64,000 bases of DNA, from positions 25,001 through 89,000 of the forward strand of contig WEDG01003243.1 in the NCBI GenBank assembly GCA_017591395.1. Direction: 5' to 3'. The position numbers and the translations under genes were made by a program. Each line of letters starts with the position of its first letter. Position 1 is the stretch's first letter. Positions 1-12,240 of the stretch are shown here, piece by piece. The notes beneath the pieces are model-generated. The model made no database searches. It was given only the letters and a program-made list of their open reading frames with translations, and was not told where the DNA came from. The stretch is from Schistocephalus solidus (taxonomy: Eukaryota > Platyhelminthes > Cestoda > Diphyllobothriidea > Diphyllobothriidae).

Positions 1-346
1 GTTGGAGGCTCTAGCAGAAAAAAATTAGGATCTCTTTCAATCTGCAAAAAATGGTGAGCGCCACTTTCATATAATGCCCTTTTGAGGCTTTCTTACTGAA
101 TGGGCATGCGCTGCATCTCTCCCCCACCCTAGACGAAAAATAACTTCTGAATATCTCGGATAAGCAAAATTTACTTATCCGTCGGAAAAACATTTGCGTG
201 TAATCAGTTTAGGACAGGGTGGAATTTGCTGCCAGCAGAATTTTAATGCAAACAAAAGTTTAATTAGTTGGCAGTGACCTCTTAGGTACTTCGGTTATTC
301 CTGATACCCGAGCCCTCGTATAGAAAACACAAACTGCTGGGCTGGA

Positions 347-613
347 CACTCACCGATCGGGTATTGGACTAAATCGTCCCATTCTACCTTGGTGCTCACT
401 CTTGAACCTCACCAGTAGCCGCATAGTTGCTAGGGATATGAACAGAAGGAAATTGCTGAAAAAGACAAGGGAGAATAGAATGACCATTTCTGGCTTATTA
501 ACCGTCATCATCCAGCCATACCTAACCCAAGATGGTGAACCAAACCGAGACTCGAACCCGCGACCTGGTAATTAGAAGTTCAACGCTCTGACCCTCTGCG
601 ATAGGACCTCCGT
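347..613 (-). repeat. tRNA-headed SINE, family A, degenerate copy
   Basis: On the minus strand this reads as a tRNA-like head followed by the conserved middle block (complement of GACCATTTCTGGCTTATTA near 480-500) and the tail rich in CTCACTCTTGAACCTCACC. Family A copies recur about twenty times in the window on both strands. They share an A-box-like GGCTCAGTGGTTAGAGCG and a B-box GGTTCGATCC, which suggests Pol III-transcribed, LINE-mobilised elements. This copy is diverged and carries point changes in both boxes. Confidence 0.7.
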
Positions 614-1489
614 ACCTCCTCATTAATTAATAACCTTTATTCTGATGTTTAAAGCCATTTCGGCTGATCTGTGTCCAGACAACCCTAACATACCTTGGTT
701 CCCAGGAGCTTTACGTAGCGATCCTAGAATCTGAACTTCTTGTATATTTGGGTGCGTTGGACGCGTGGCGTGCTTCCTAACAGAAGCCGTAAATTTCAGA
801 TCTATCGATCTCATTTAAAAGGTCTGACGATGCTTGCGAGAATTAATTTGCGCTAACGACTCGTTAGCCCTCATAAAGCATTCTCACCTAGCCTGGAGTT
901 TACCCTAGCAAAGTTTCCCAAGAGCTGCCAATTGAAACCGTCCTGCAAAAATGCTTGTCTATCTTCTGTATTCTGCCGCTTTACAAGTGTGTTTTATTTT
1001 TCTTCCCAACTTTTCACGACCTACGCCAGAGAGTAGCGGCCGAAATAAAAACCTGCAGGATGTTCCGTTTTTTATCCGGCAAACATGACAGGCAGTTTGG
1101 CGGGACCTGGTCAGTCGTCCACAGGACCTGTCAGCGGGTGTTAGATTACCGACATAACTTAGTTACTTTTGGCCGGGCACATCAGCCAATGACCATGTTT
1201 CGTTGTCTGCCGTGCCATGCGAACAGCCAGCCAAAGGACTCGTATACAATGATGCCGCAGTGACAGGTTTGGGAAAGTTTTTTGTTACGTAAAGCCTAAC
1301 TGACAGACTTGCACGTCGTCCAGGGCTCAAGCATAGTAGACTGTCGGGGTGAAGTGTGTGCTCAACGTTGCAAACCCAAATGACGACTTCGGGCTGTTGC
1401 AATGTCTTTAGTCAATCAGCAAATCGGTGAGGTTACGATAGCAAATCACACACGAGAGTTCGGCCGTCGTTTTCGATGAATTCCAGCGA
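614..1489. other. No gene seen
   Basis: Only short open frames with no splice-site support occur here. I see no repeat from elsewhere in the window apart from the start of the dispersed repeat near 1490. Confidence 0.4.
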
Positions 1490-1830
1490 ATGCGCCACAG
1501 CAGGGTGGTGCAGGGACGGTGACTTGTGTATGAATTATTTTTAACTGCTAGTAGACTTGCATTGCATCTTCCGCATTCTCTTCTCTTACCCACCTGTGTC
1601 CGGTGTCAAGACAGAGTCAAGGAGACCGGAGGTGGGCTGGACTGCAGGTGGCCGGCGCAGCCGGAGACGCTCCTGACTGTGCCGCCACGCCAAAATCAGA
1701 TCCCACGGAGTGCGAGAGCCATAAACGGCAAAAGTGGCGGGATGCGGCATAAGCCTGTACCTACGCGTGCCCGTGTTTGGCACGCCCCTGCCCCATGTTC
1801 GGCATTTTTTATGGGAGCTCAGCACAAATA
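1490..1830 (+). repeat. Dispersed GC-rich repeat (copy 1)
   Basis: The blocks CAGCAGGGTGGTGCAGG and, about 100 bp on, CCGGTGTCAAGACAGAGTCA recur with small changes near 26880-26995, and the second block also recurs near 40978-41000. The 200 bp after the second block are clearly more GC-rich than the flanks and open in several frames. I read this as an old interspersed element rather than a gene. Its class is unknown. Confidence 0.5.
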
Positions 1831-1875
1831 ACGGCTGTCGCAAGCCGATTTGGTTCCTGTGTTGCCTTGTAGTAT

Positions 1876-2015
1876 CGAGGAAGACGAGGGAGACTGGACT
1901 GACCATTTTTGGCTTATGAGGCGTCATCAGCCAGTCATAACCAATTTAATGCTGAACCTGAGAGCTTCGGTCCTTGAGTCAAATGCACTACGAATAAGCC
2001 ACGGCCTGTTGCCCA
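1876..2015 (-). repeat. SINE family A fragment
   Basis: The minus-strand middle block is recognisable (GACTGACCATTTTTGGCTTA near 1894). The tRNA-like head has decayed towards 2010, and the tail is missing. Confidence 0.6.
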
Positions 2016-2030
2016 CACTTGGGCATTGCG

Positions 2031-4060
2031 TATTATATTCTACATTATAAGTCGCTGAAGTATACTAGCAGTGCTGTGGATGCTCTTTGAAGGCAAATGA
2101 CCGAGAAGACTTAGTGATTCTTGTAGGCATTCAGGCCATAAACCCATCTTTGTTCAGTCGGTAAGCCAGTATTGAGGGGATACGCGCAACAAAAAATTGA
2201 CATCTACTTACGATGCCGCCATTGCATCATAAACGATGACCAGACTGAAGTATGATACATTTTCCTCCGCCAAACAAGTCGTATGCTCTTCCGTATGCCA
2301 TTGTAACTATCGTGCTACCGTACTGGTCACTCTCAGATGTTTCGTGCCTTCCTATCTTTGTGGATCAAAAGATTAAACTGTTGCTTATCACACGGCACCC
2401 TGTTCCACAACTCGCCAATGACATGAATTGTGAAATTCCCTGCTGTCCGTCTAATTTATCTTTGGATCAGAAATTCTAGTCGTATTCTCCACAGCTACCT
2501 CCCATTTTGCTTGTATCTGCAGTCAAAGTAATTTAAATGGCGTAAATCGCGATCGCATTCGTTTCGAGCAATTTATCAAACTTTACTCGAGTTATTTAGC
2601 GTCTTTTTCATCAATGCATGATTACTGCATGTGCTATGAAATGCTTGTACATATCTATATACATGACACACGAGGTCATATTGCATCAAACATCCTGGTT
2701 TGCTCTCGTCCTGTTGCCATAATCTCAGCTTTCCGGCTAAACTTATGCGATAAATGTTATTGTAGTACCATATCCTTTCCATTGTTTTATTCCAGAAAAT
2801 GAAAGGCTTATTATTTTTTCCAAATAACTTCTCAATGAGTCGTTTATTTTTGTGTTATTACCTGAAATGAACTACCTATGATACTCCGCAATAAAAACTG
2901 TGATATTAAAGTTTGTTTGTGTGTTCTTTTCAAGTTCATCGGTAAACAAGAGGATAATTTTTCATTTTGACGTTCCTTGGGTTCATTTAACGCGGAAGCT
3001 TTAGAAATGATCAGGTTTCCGCACTCCCCTCCCAATTTACCTTTGCCCTTGCGTCAGCACAGATGAAGGAACTCTTTTAAGGTGCTATCGTTACCTGCAA
3101 ACCGGACAGCTCCCCCGTGTATTCACACGAAAAAAAACACTATAACTTTTTTAAATTTTTTGATAGTCATCGCTCCCAGGCACGTCATCTCTGGACCATG
3201 GGATGTGGGAATCCGGATGCTGTTCTAAATAGCCCAGATACGAAACCAAGCCTTCAGCCGTCTGACTGGGAGACAACAGAGCATAGATGAAGATAGTGGT
3301 TAATTCCAAGTCTTGAACTGGGTAAGACCATGCCGCTGCAGTCATATCCACCACCACGGTCCCCTACAAACCGGAAACCACCAAAATCCAGTCATCGATT
3401 GAAGCATAATTGATTCCCAGGATTTTCTGCCGTTAATGCAGTAAGAGACCCAGTGGTTAAAAATTAAGGACCTCATCACCAAAGGATTTCAATTTATGGT
3501 AGAGTTAAGGAGAGCTCTTAGACGTAGAGCCCCTTTACAGACTGCGAACTTTCCGGGTGCTTGTGAGCTGCGGGACCTTAGCGGGGTCGTTAAACGAGCC
3601 GCGAATATTCCAAGAGAACTTATCAGCTTCAGCCTTTACCCACTCCGATTCGCAACATCGTGAACTGCGGCCAGTGTTTACAGTGGAATTTCGCGTTCTT
3701 TGTGATCGGACCAGTACTGTTAGAAAAAATGGCATTCAGTTGTGCTCTCTGTTGCGGCGTAAATTGTTCGCATTGCATTTAGCCCCGGCTGATGGATCAA
3801 TTTGCCAGGCCTCGGTGACCGACCTAAGTATGGAAAATCAGAGGTTATTAAACACGTAGGTTCATCCAATTTCTCTGAATTAAACCAAACCTGTAGTTTT
3901 GAAAAATTATACATATTCACTGAGGTTGGCTGCCGGCAGTGGGGGAAAATGACTCATGGTCATCAATATGGTGACAGAGAGCTCACGAAAATCCATCTTC
4001 TGTACTCCGCTGATAATTCTGTGACTCCGGTTGTCGCCCTGGATTATAACCAATTTCCAT
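2031..4060. other. No gene seen
   Basis: This is about 2 kb with only short open frames, none flanked by convincing splice sites. The frame on the minus strand around 3535-3735 has mixed composition and could be an old mobile-element remnant, but I cannot assign it. Confidence 0.4.
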
Positions 4061-4065
4061 TCACA

Positions 4066-4240
4066 TCTACTAGGCAGATGAATATTGCCGGCAAACACGA
4101 GGGAGACTGGAATGGCCATTTCTGACTTGTTAGCCGTCCTCAGCCAGCCATACTCAACCCCAAGTAGTGCACCACCCGAGGATTGAACACGCGAAACGTT
4201 GGTCAGAAGTCCAACACAGGATCGCTGGCTTGCTGGCTTG
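4066..4240 (-). repeat. SINE family A, head and middle
   Basis: A minus-strand copy begins near the internal TAGGCAGATGAATATTGCCGG and runs to a damaged tRNA-like head at 4190-4235. It is the first of four SINE segments packed into 730 bp. Confidence 0.75.
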
Positions 4241-4241
4241 A

Positions 4242-4433
4242 GTTGCATTCGTTGATGAACGCTCACCGATCACTAAGGGAACTCACTAGTTCCGCTCTGC
4301 CTTGAGGCTCACGCTCGAGCCCATCCAGCAGCCACACACCAGCTAGTAGTAGAATAGGCAGATGAATCTTGCCGGTAAAGGGAAGGGAGTCTAGGATGGC
4401 CATTTCTGGCTTATTAGCCGTCGTTAGCAATGG
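4242..4433 (-). repeat. SINE family A, tail and middle
   Basis: A minus-strand copy starts exactly at the 3' terminal sequence (complement of CGTTCATCAACGAATGCAA). It runs through the tail and middle blocks and stops before the tRNA head. It abuts the previous segment directly. Confidence 0.75.
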
Positions 4434-4490
4434 GCAAGATAACGAGCCCGTGGCTCGGTAGTTAGCGATCGATGAGCGTTCATCAATGAA
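4434..4490 (+). repeat. SINE family A with internal deletion (head fused to tail)
   Basis: The A-box region GAGCCCGTGGCTCGGTAG is followed within a few bases by the family's last block, GCGATCGATGAGCGTTCATC. The whole middle (about 200 bp) is missing. Confidence 0.6.
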
Positions 4491-4493
4491 GAC

Positions 4494-4796
4494 AAGTCAA
4501 CATTCCCAATATAAACCGGCAAAACAACGAGCCTGTGGCTCAGTGGTTAGAGCGTTGGACTTCTGTTCAACAGGTCGCGGGTTCGATCCTCGGGTGTTGC
4601 ACCACCTAAGGTTGGGTGACTGGCTGACAACGGCTAGTTGTCAGTCCGGTCTCCCTTATCTTTGCCGGCAATATTCATCTGCCTATTCTACTACTAGCCA
4701 CTGTGCGGCTGTTGACGGGGCTTGAGAGTGAGCCTCAAGACAGAGCCGAACGATTGAGTTTCCTTAGTGATTAGTGAGCGTTCATCAACGAATGCC
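4494..4796 (+). repeat. SINE family A, near full-length copy
   Basis: This copy has the complete order. The tRNA-like head (A box GGCTCAGTGGTTAGAGCG near 4538, B box GGTTCGATCC near 4581) is followed by the middle block ending TTTGCCGGCAATATTCATCT and the tail ending GAGCGTTCATCAACGAATGC. It is about 300 bp. The anticodon arm is imperfect, so I do not assign an isoacceptor. It serves as the reference copy for the family. Confidence 0.85.
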
Positions 4797-4799
4797 ATG

Positions 4800-7010
4800 C
4801 ATATCTAACTCATGACTGAGATTGCCCAGTGAAAGACATCTGGAAAAATTACTAGGCGTTGTATGCTAGCCTAGATAACACGAGTAATTAGACTGCACTT
4901 CTAAAGAGATCTCACAATGGAGCAATTTGTCCATGCCTAGGTGTTACTTAATTTGAACCACCAAATTTCAGAAAGGTGCAGTTTCTTACGCTAAAAATCG
5001 AGGAAACTAGACGATTTTTCTGTCTCTTATTGGAAAAGCAATGGTCTTGAGGTCAGCATCAAATTACGAAATTTCCTCCAGCTACCACGCATCATAGACG
5101 ATTTTTTTCAGCGATAAATTTCATGGCAAGTACAGGAAAATAATTTATGCGAAGTCCAGCGACAGCCAAATGAGAGTCATATTAATTGTTTTATGCTGAC
5201 TTTAGGATGGAACTCACTGCTTTGATGGTGCACTGGGGTGCCTGGTCTAGTGTGTTTCGCAGTCGGTCACGTAGCGAAGCCAACCAATAATCGAGCAACA
5301 TTAATGACAGAGATAGGGGAGACAGAGGAGGTCGGTGCTCGCTTATTGGTCAAAAAGCCAATGATATCCCAGCACCGGTAGATACCCGAGTTTTGACTCA
5401 AAGCTGGCTTAAAATGCAGATCGACCAGCTGACTCGCAGATGCGAGCCTTCAATTAGGCTTTGGTTGACTGATGACGGCAGGTAGGCGGAAATAACACTA
5501 GTGGGTGCAACGACTGAGATTTATTGATCTGACGATTTCACACTACCTCAAAGTACATCGTTGAATCTGATATGGGATTTAAATTAGGCGTTAGCCCCTT
5601 GGAAATACGAGGAGTTGGTCATTGCCATGGTCGCTACGTTCAACGGAGCTCGCGGGCCCGTGTGCAAAATGCACCCATAATTGAGTTTCCGGGGCTGCAG
5701 TCGATGATCCACTGGTTCGGAAGTTGATGAACAACTAATTAAAGTCAATTCTAATTGCGCTTTGCCACTTTTGGCAACGCGCCAAAAGCAAGGCTGTTTT
5801 TTGCGGATGGGGGAATCTGCCAGAGGTTTGTCCAACAATCCAAGTTAATTCGGTATACACGCGACCACAGCAAATACGTCCCATTTTCTGCTAAGCACGT
5901 ATATCTTAGTTCCATTTAAAAGGGGTTTCAGTTTACTTGAGCCCAGAATGAGCTCATTTCCAGCCACAAGCATAGATTTCCCTCATAAAGCCAACACTTA
6001 GTAAGTAGCTAATTTATTTCTGGTTTATTCTTGGCCTTCGATCACGCTTATAGTTGAGAGGAAATTACAACTTCAAGTATAGTAACCGGAGGAAAGGAAC
6101 ATTTTGGTTTCCATACCTTTTACTTAAGAAGAAGATTACAACACTGCAACCACAGTCACCGACAGATGCCCTTTCTTCAATTATTCTCTTTTATGATGTC
6201 ATTTTCAGCAAAATGTGTTCACGAAATATTACTTTTCTGCATGTTTTCTATGAAAATGATCGGTAATCAACGGAAAAAAATTCGTACCCCCCAAATAGAC
6301 ATTTTTTTGACAGAACGTAGGTGTTGCAGATGGCCTAAAAGAAGCTCGTTCGAAAGCTGACCTAGTCTGACGTGGACAAGGTCAAGTCCCAGACAGCTTA
6401 ACCTAAATGTAGGGAACTCTTCAGTTGAATCCCTTGGGACCCTTTAGTGGGCTTCTGATCATATTAAGGCAGAAATTGCTCTTATAATATGAAACTAAAC
6501 TGTAAATCTTAGTCTGTGTAGTACTTTGTGCAACGTACTCATTACACACCGTCTTATCCGTCCTGTTTGTACTGACCGTGATGTTGGGATCTTCGAAAGA
6601 CCATGCTGACACATCTTTTAACGAGAGCAGAAGCTCCAGGATTTTATTTATCCTGGACAGCCGCAGCTTTAAGTCAATATGTCGTAGTTGTTAACATGCC
6701 ACTTTGTTACTAGCAGATGGCAGCTTTACAACGCAAGCAAAATCTACGCGTGCTCAGTAAAATGTCCAAATAAGTACCCGTTCCAAAATTTCAAGTTATC
6801 ATTGGACAATTTGTTACTCACTAGATAGGCGTGTTCTTCTTCTTTTTGTTGTTGTTATTAAAAAGGCCCGATAACACAGAAGTGTCTTGTCTTCAGGAGA
6901 CATAAGTAAAAGCTCCTTTTGGTTTCCAGCTGACTATGCCATTGTCTTTCTACTGCCTTCAAACAGTTTGAAAATTTTCAAAAGAGAGGAATGATGGAAG
7001 AGTCATTATT
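4800..7010. other. No gene seen
   Basis: This is AT-rich sequence with only short open frames on both strands. No element shared with the rest of the window was recognised. Confidence 0.4.
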
Positions 7011-8340
7011 TTCGTCACTGTCAGGTGATACAAAATTCCATGCCACTTCACGTTGTTGCCGTCATCTGCGAGCCTGTTTTTAAGTCACCATCCCTGTTTC
7101 TATGTATGCCCCCTCCAAAATGGACTACAATGCCTTGTATTCTTCTCTGATTTCCTGTCAGGAAAGCTCATTCTTTGAAAAACATTTCCTTTTATGTGAC
7201 GATTTCAATCGCGCTAGTTCCTGCTCCTACGATTCTTATTGCCTTCCGAGACCTTATATCATCCGAAAAGTCGTCTCGAAACATTTCCTGTTAAAATGCT
7301 AACTAACTGCCCTTAACTCTTCCACTTCAGATTTAAGGAGCGTTTGTCTTCTAAAAATAAACTTCTGCCTAAATTCTGTTGCTTCGATCGCCCCTGATTT
7401 CCTTAAACTTTCGAATGGCTATTCGTGTTTCAATTTATGCAATTCCTGAGAAACTGTTATATTTGAGTGAAGTCAAATTTATTCAATCCACCGGAAGCTT
7501 CAGAGACGTCCAGTGAAACGCCTCTACCTGTAAGACTTGCATGAAAGCATGAAAGCGGATGATTGCGGGACTACGCCGTGTTTTTGCTAGTTAGCGTTTT
7601 TCTTCATCTTCAACATCTCACAGGCCAACGAGCCCTATCGGCCCGTGCTACTGAAAATATGGACTTCTTACGTAAAGCTGTTTTCTTTATTACTAATCTT
7701 TTTTAAATGCCTTTCTGCTTCGAAAAGTCCTGTCGTTCTTAAGCCTTCCTTGTCTTGACAGCTACTGGACCTGATGATATCACGCTAGGTTTTCTTTAGG
7801 ATTGCTTTAGCTCTCAATGCAGCCCATTTTGCTAATCTAAATTTCAGAGATATTTTTTCGTCAGAACGTCCGGTGCTTGATGGGTTAGCAGAAGCATTGC
7901 AGTCCCTAAAAAGCCTCGTAATTTTGGCTCTAACTCCTTTCACTCTGGTGCTTGTTCTTTATTTTGACTGAGGCTCTTGGTTTTAGCTGCCTCCGACACT
8001 ATAATTGCATTTTCATTCAGCTCTTTTAGGTCTCATTCAGTTTGTATATTAAATCGGGCGCAGTATTATTGGTCACCATCGCTCTTATTTTTTTAGATAA
8101 GAGCTGCGGTCTGTTCACACGAGAATATTCTGATTACTCCTTCACCACCACCACCACCACAACCACCACCACCACAACCACTACCACCAAAACCACCACA
8201 ACCACAACCACCTACCACCACCAACACCACCTACCACCACAACCAACCACCACAACCACCACCACCACCACCACTTCCCCTTCTGCTCCTCCTCCTCCTC
8301 CTCCTCCTTTTTCCCGGACTGAGTTGGTAAATTACGGCCA
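7010..8340 (+). mobile_element. Non-LTR retrotransposon fragment (endonuclease region and hinge)
   Basis: A conceptual translation near 7090-7300 gives the AP-endonuclease-like block of jockey/CR1-type LINEs. It has a PVSMYAPSK segment, then FLLCDDFN in place of the usual GDFN metal-binding motif, then CSYDSYCLPRPY. Downstream the reading frame shifts repeatedly but stays recognisably LINE-like, passing into a Thr/Pro-rich hinge at 8140-8310. No reverse transcriptase core follows. The copy is dead, with frameshifts and stops. It may belong to the same family as the RT fragment at 57-58 kb, but the two pieces do not overlap and I could not test this. The boundary beyond 7500 is uncertain. Confidence 0.6.
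8142..8312. repeat. (CCA)n/(CCT)n trinucleotide tract
   Basis: CCA/ACA/CTA triplets run for about 130 bp, then CTC triplets for about 30 bp. One frame reads poly-Thr then poly-Pro. Similar Thr/Pro-rich linkers lie between endonuclease and RT in some LINEs, so the tract may have grown from that hinge. Confidence 0.85.
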
Positions 8341-9056
8341 TCGGTAATATATTCTTTAAATTAACCTTAGATGGAATCAACATTCCAGATTATCCCATTA
8401 CGTCTTTAAATTTTACACTGATCGTCTGAGCTACTCCATTCGACTGCCTACGCGTTGGGTATGCTGGTGATAATTATCTTGATTACTATGTCAAACGTGA
8501 AACTGATATCCAGCTTCCTAGCGTAGACTTAAATCATGAGCGACGTGCGTTGGAAAGCGGTATACTGCTGAATAGTCAGAAGCCAGTTCTGTGCGTTCTT
8601 TCGACTGTAACCATCTTCCAGTCCGTGGTCCTTGACATGCTTCCGATACCTTATGTTACCCTGTCTCTCATTCCATCGCACTCCACCCGTAAAGAATTAG
8701 TTTTTTCACAAAAAACACTTGGTCATATTCCCTGTCGCATGTAAACTTACTAACACCTCTTTATTTTACGACACATGAGGAGTCGTGTCAGAACTTGAAA
8801 CTGTAGAATATTTGCTCTCAAGAATCATCCTATACTGATCGAAACTACCGTCACAGTAGCAATTTATAAACCACTGAAACAATCTGGATGAGAGTTTAGG
8901 AGCGCAAAACTGTGATTCGCCCCACCAATTGATGTATTTTCTGTTCGTTTATCGATAGAACTTTCCGCACAAAACGCTACAATCTGATGGCATCAATGCT
9001 CCAATGAACTCCCTATGTGCGCTTTCGCGATGCTTTCAAGTCTCTGTTTCGAACAG
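8341..9056. other. Region upstream of the first recognised exon; no gene seen
   Basis: No promoter motif or upstream exon could be supported. The frame used by the exon at 9057 is open back to 8988, so a first exon starting at the ATG at 9015 remains possible. Confidence 0.35.
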
Positions 9057-9707
9057 GTGAATTCACCCAATTACCCAATGGTAACCCTTCCCCTTTTCTG
9101 GCGCTTTGGTTCCACCTGGAAACTTGGTCTTGACCTCCACGCGGCTGCTGAGGAAGACAGGGATCCCCTCTTCGCTCCGGACGAACCCACCGCCCGGGTT
9201 GTGCTTCGTCGTCGCAAACGTCAGCAGAAACGGGGCACGTCTCGCAGAAAATCAACTCCTCCCTCGGGTGGTGGCATCCAAGAGGAGCTGGCCCTTGCCT
9301 TGCCGACTGCCTTAGGGCAGCCACTTACCCTGAAGGGTGCTCAACTCAGCAGCTACGCTCGCCTGTTCTCCCGGCAGCCGGGCTTCCCAACCACTGCGGC
9401 GGAACGCTATGAGCGTATGCCATCGATTCCGCCGCTGCCCCTGCCACCACCGTCGCACCGATCCCTTGAATCAGAGCATAAACTGCTGGCCCAACTCCAA
9501 AAACTCTTCCGTTCACGATACGCTAAACTCAAAGAAATCCCCAGCTTATGTGAGGCCAGCGAGGATGACACTACCGGTGCTGGGCAGGCTGACGAGGAAG
9601 AGACGAGAACGGTCGTGACGTATATTTCGCTGACCGACCAAAATCCTCAGGCCGAGTCGAAGGGCTGTCATTTGTTGGAGGGGAAGTTGAAGCAGGGAAG
9701 TGAAGGA
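9057..9707 (+). CDS. Unrecognised protein, first recognised exon (residues 1-217)
   Basis: This exon begins after a pyrimidine-rich acceptor (TTTCGAACAG) and ends at a GTAAGG donor at 9708, in phase 0 at both ends. The frame stays open to 9986, but the phase of the next exon supports the donor. In-frame ATGs at 9015 and 9078 are alternative starts if no upstream exon exists. The translation has a basic cluster at residues 51-65 (RRRKRQQKRGTSRRK), a proline run at about 122-132 and an acidic patch at about 168-182. There is no signal peptide, membrane segment or family I recognise. Its GC content is visibly higher than the flanking DNA. The composition suggests a largely disordered, possibly nucleic-acid- or cytoskeleton-associated protein, which is inference only. 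Confidence 0.6.
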
Positions 9708-11074
9708 GTAAGGGCTGGTGGAAAGTGTGTGCTTGCGAATACCAAAGGTGTACGGCTGAGAATACCAGCACGGCATGAAGAGCAGCAACAGCACATCAGA
9801 TGGAAGGATCTTGCTTTGGAGGCCAGGGTAGCCGAAGGTTCCGTTAGACAGATGCTCGTTTCTCCCTCCTTGCCAACGACCTGCGTTGGGGACCAAAAAA
9901 GAGGGGTAATTTTGTTCATTACATCTGCATGCATAAAGTACTCTCATATTTCCTTTCTTGCTACTTTAATGACAAGGCTGGATTGATCAATCGATAGACA
10001 CAACATGCCTAATGTTCCACCTGAAAGGGAGACACTGAAAGACGTTGAACCTTGTTCGAGGCCACTTAATCTGCCTGAAGTTGGAGAAGATAATGTGCGT
10101 ATTATTCTACTCCTAATGAAAATAAAGCAGAAACAAAATGATCGATAAACTGTTAAATTCTTAGTTTCAATAAGCTTCAGTAACCTGCATCAGTGTCATT
10201 TAAAATTAAACATTTTACTAGTGTCTTCGCAAACCGACCAAAGATCTTCTTTGAAGCTCTCTCACCAAATGAATTAACTCATAAAATGTGCGTAAGTTGA
10301 CAAAAATCTCTTATCCGTTGGCAAACGATCCAAATTAAGCGATCTTAACTCTCAATTAATAATACGGGGCCTCCAGTTATATTAAAACACACTTAAAACC
10401 AATGAGGTAGTGTTAGGTTTGGGATAAAAATTTCCATAAGAAAAGCGGTAGTGTGAAAAAATGCGCGTCAAAATAGAAAGCCTGATTTTAGAAGCATACA
10501 AAGGCTATCCACGTAAATAATTTTGTAAACAACACTGCAAATCGAGGGGCCGTTCAGTGGGGAGGCGAAAGAGAGAGAGAGAGAGAGAGAGTGCGGTAGC
10601 TGTAGCGCAAGTGTAGCATCAATCTGAAGATTCAACTGTCGTAAAATAACAAATCGGAATAAAATTAGCAGATGTAACCAGAAAATTCCCAGTTTCGGCG
10701 AATCAAGAGAACTTTTCATCCGTAAAATTACTGCATGGCAGTTTTCACAGAGTTTAAGGGTGTCCTTGAAGTGCCAGTACCTTCCTCATGAGTTGACGGA
10801 GTTTTAGGGTGCCCTTGAAATGCCAGTGAATATTCTTCGACTCGAGTGTATTAAGCTTCTTCGTGAGGTGACAGTTTGGGTCATATTTATAGACCCAGCT
10901 TATCGGCAGGATAAAAAAAACCTCCACAGCAAAGACCTGACCGATTTCGACCTATCTCATCCTTTGTCCTAAGTAAGGACGAGAAAGAATAGGCAGTTTG
11001 GCCCACTTGATCAGCTTCTTGAAACATACTGATCATTTTTAAGTCTTAGACGATAAACCACGCTTGTCAGCATA

Positions 11075-11208
11075 GACAAGGCAATATTCATCCGCCCATT
11101 CCACTACTAGCCGCTGTGCGACTGCTGGTGGGGCTCGAGAGTGAGTCTTAGGGCAGAGCGGAACGAGCGAGTTCTGTTAGCGATCTGTGAGCATTCATCA
11201 ACGAATGT
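11075..11208 (+). repeat. SINE family A, 5'-truncated tail
   Basis: Only the part from the GCAATATTCATC block to the terminal CATCAACGAATG is present, on the plus strand. The tRNA head and middle are missing. This is the usual outcome of incomplete reverse transcription from the 3' end. Confidence 0.8.
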
Positions 11209-12047
11209 AAAGAAAGGATTGCCTGTAGACATTATTGCTGTTCACTAGGATAAATGTATACTTTCTTGTAGAACTGACATTTTAAAGAAGACGAAGTCTT
11301 TTTTAGAAAATGGCGTGTTTATTCACATCCTGTTTCGCCTGGATTACACGGAACAAACAAATTAATTTTCAGGAGGGAGAAGGCTAATTTTGTTCAGTTT
11401 GTCCATTTGGAATGATAGTAGCGAAGCTCGTAATAATGGTCTGCAACATCCAATAATGTGGGACGTTTCCTAAATCTAAGATAACTTTCTTTTTTACCCA
11501 AATGTATAAACTTCACCTTAATAAAAACGACATAAACCGTATTCTGTGAATGAAAAAGCCGTTTTTCGGGACAGATTAGGCGAATCATAAAATGTATAAC
11601 GTTTTACGGGCCCACAAAGGATGATCTGGATTTCCCTCAGCACATTTTACGGGTTGCGCCACCAACTGTTTGCTTTATATTCCCTCGATCATCGTTACCA
11701 TTGAAAACTCGAATATCTATTACATGTCTGTGCTGGGCAATGATACCCACTCGAATATTTTCACTTGCGAGTACATATTTTGTCGGTGAACAACGACTTT
11801 CCTCCTTAAGCATTTCAACCGTGTAGTAACTGCCCCAAGCGTATATTTCCTGGAATTATTTATGTTCTTTTATTCGTCATGTTCCCCGAAACTCGTAAAC
11901 ATAATCGAATTATCATGCTGCGCTTTCGTATGGAGGGTAACACCCAAAATAGCCAAAAGAAGGTTAACCCATCCAAAGGCGGTAAGCTTACGTTCGGAAT
12001 AATTTTAAAATTGTTCCTTTAAGGGTAATACTTAGTCAGACGAACGT

Positions 12048-12240
12048 TACCGACAAAGGCAAGGGAGACTAGAACGACAGTTTCCAGCTTATTAGAGGTC
12101 ATCAGCCAGCCATACCCAACTCCAGACGCTGCGGTGCCCAAGGCTCGGACTAGTGACCTGTTGGTTAGAAGTCCAAAGCTTTACCCATTGCGCCACGAGC
12201 TCGTTGTTTTACCGGTTTCGATCGGGAATATTAAAAACGG
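12048..12240 (-). repeat. SINE family A, head and middle
   Basis: A minus-strand copy within intron 1 runs from GCCGACAAAGGCAAGGGAG-like sequence at 12050 to the tRNA head near 12200. A much more decayed copy seems to follow at about 12283-12480, with only the CAAACGCTCTGCC and GACGCTCACCGATTCG pieces still legible. Confidence 0.7.

Noticed and set aside
8042..8347. Thr/Pro-rich 101-codon frame as a mucin-like protein
   Set aside because: The composition comes entirely from a trinucleotide tract, and the frame continues a decayed LINE. No splice sites or signal peptide support a host gene.
9546..9947. 133-codon minus-strand frame
   Set aside because: It is antisense to the exon at 9057-9707 and follows its codon structure. 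It has no independent evidence.
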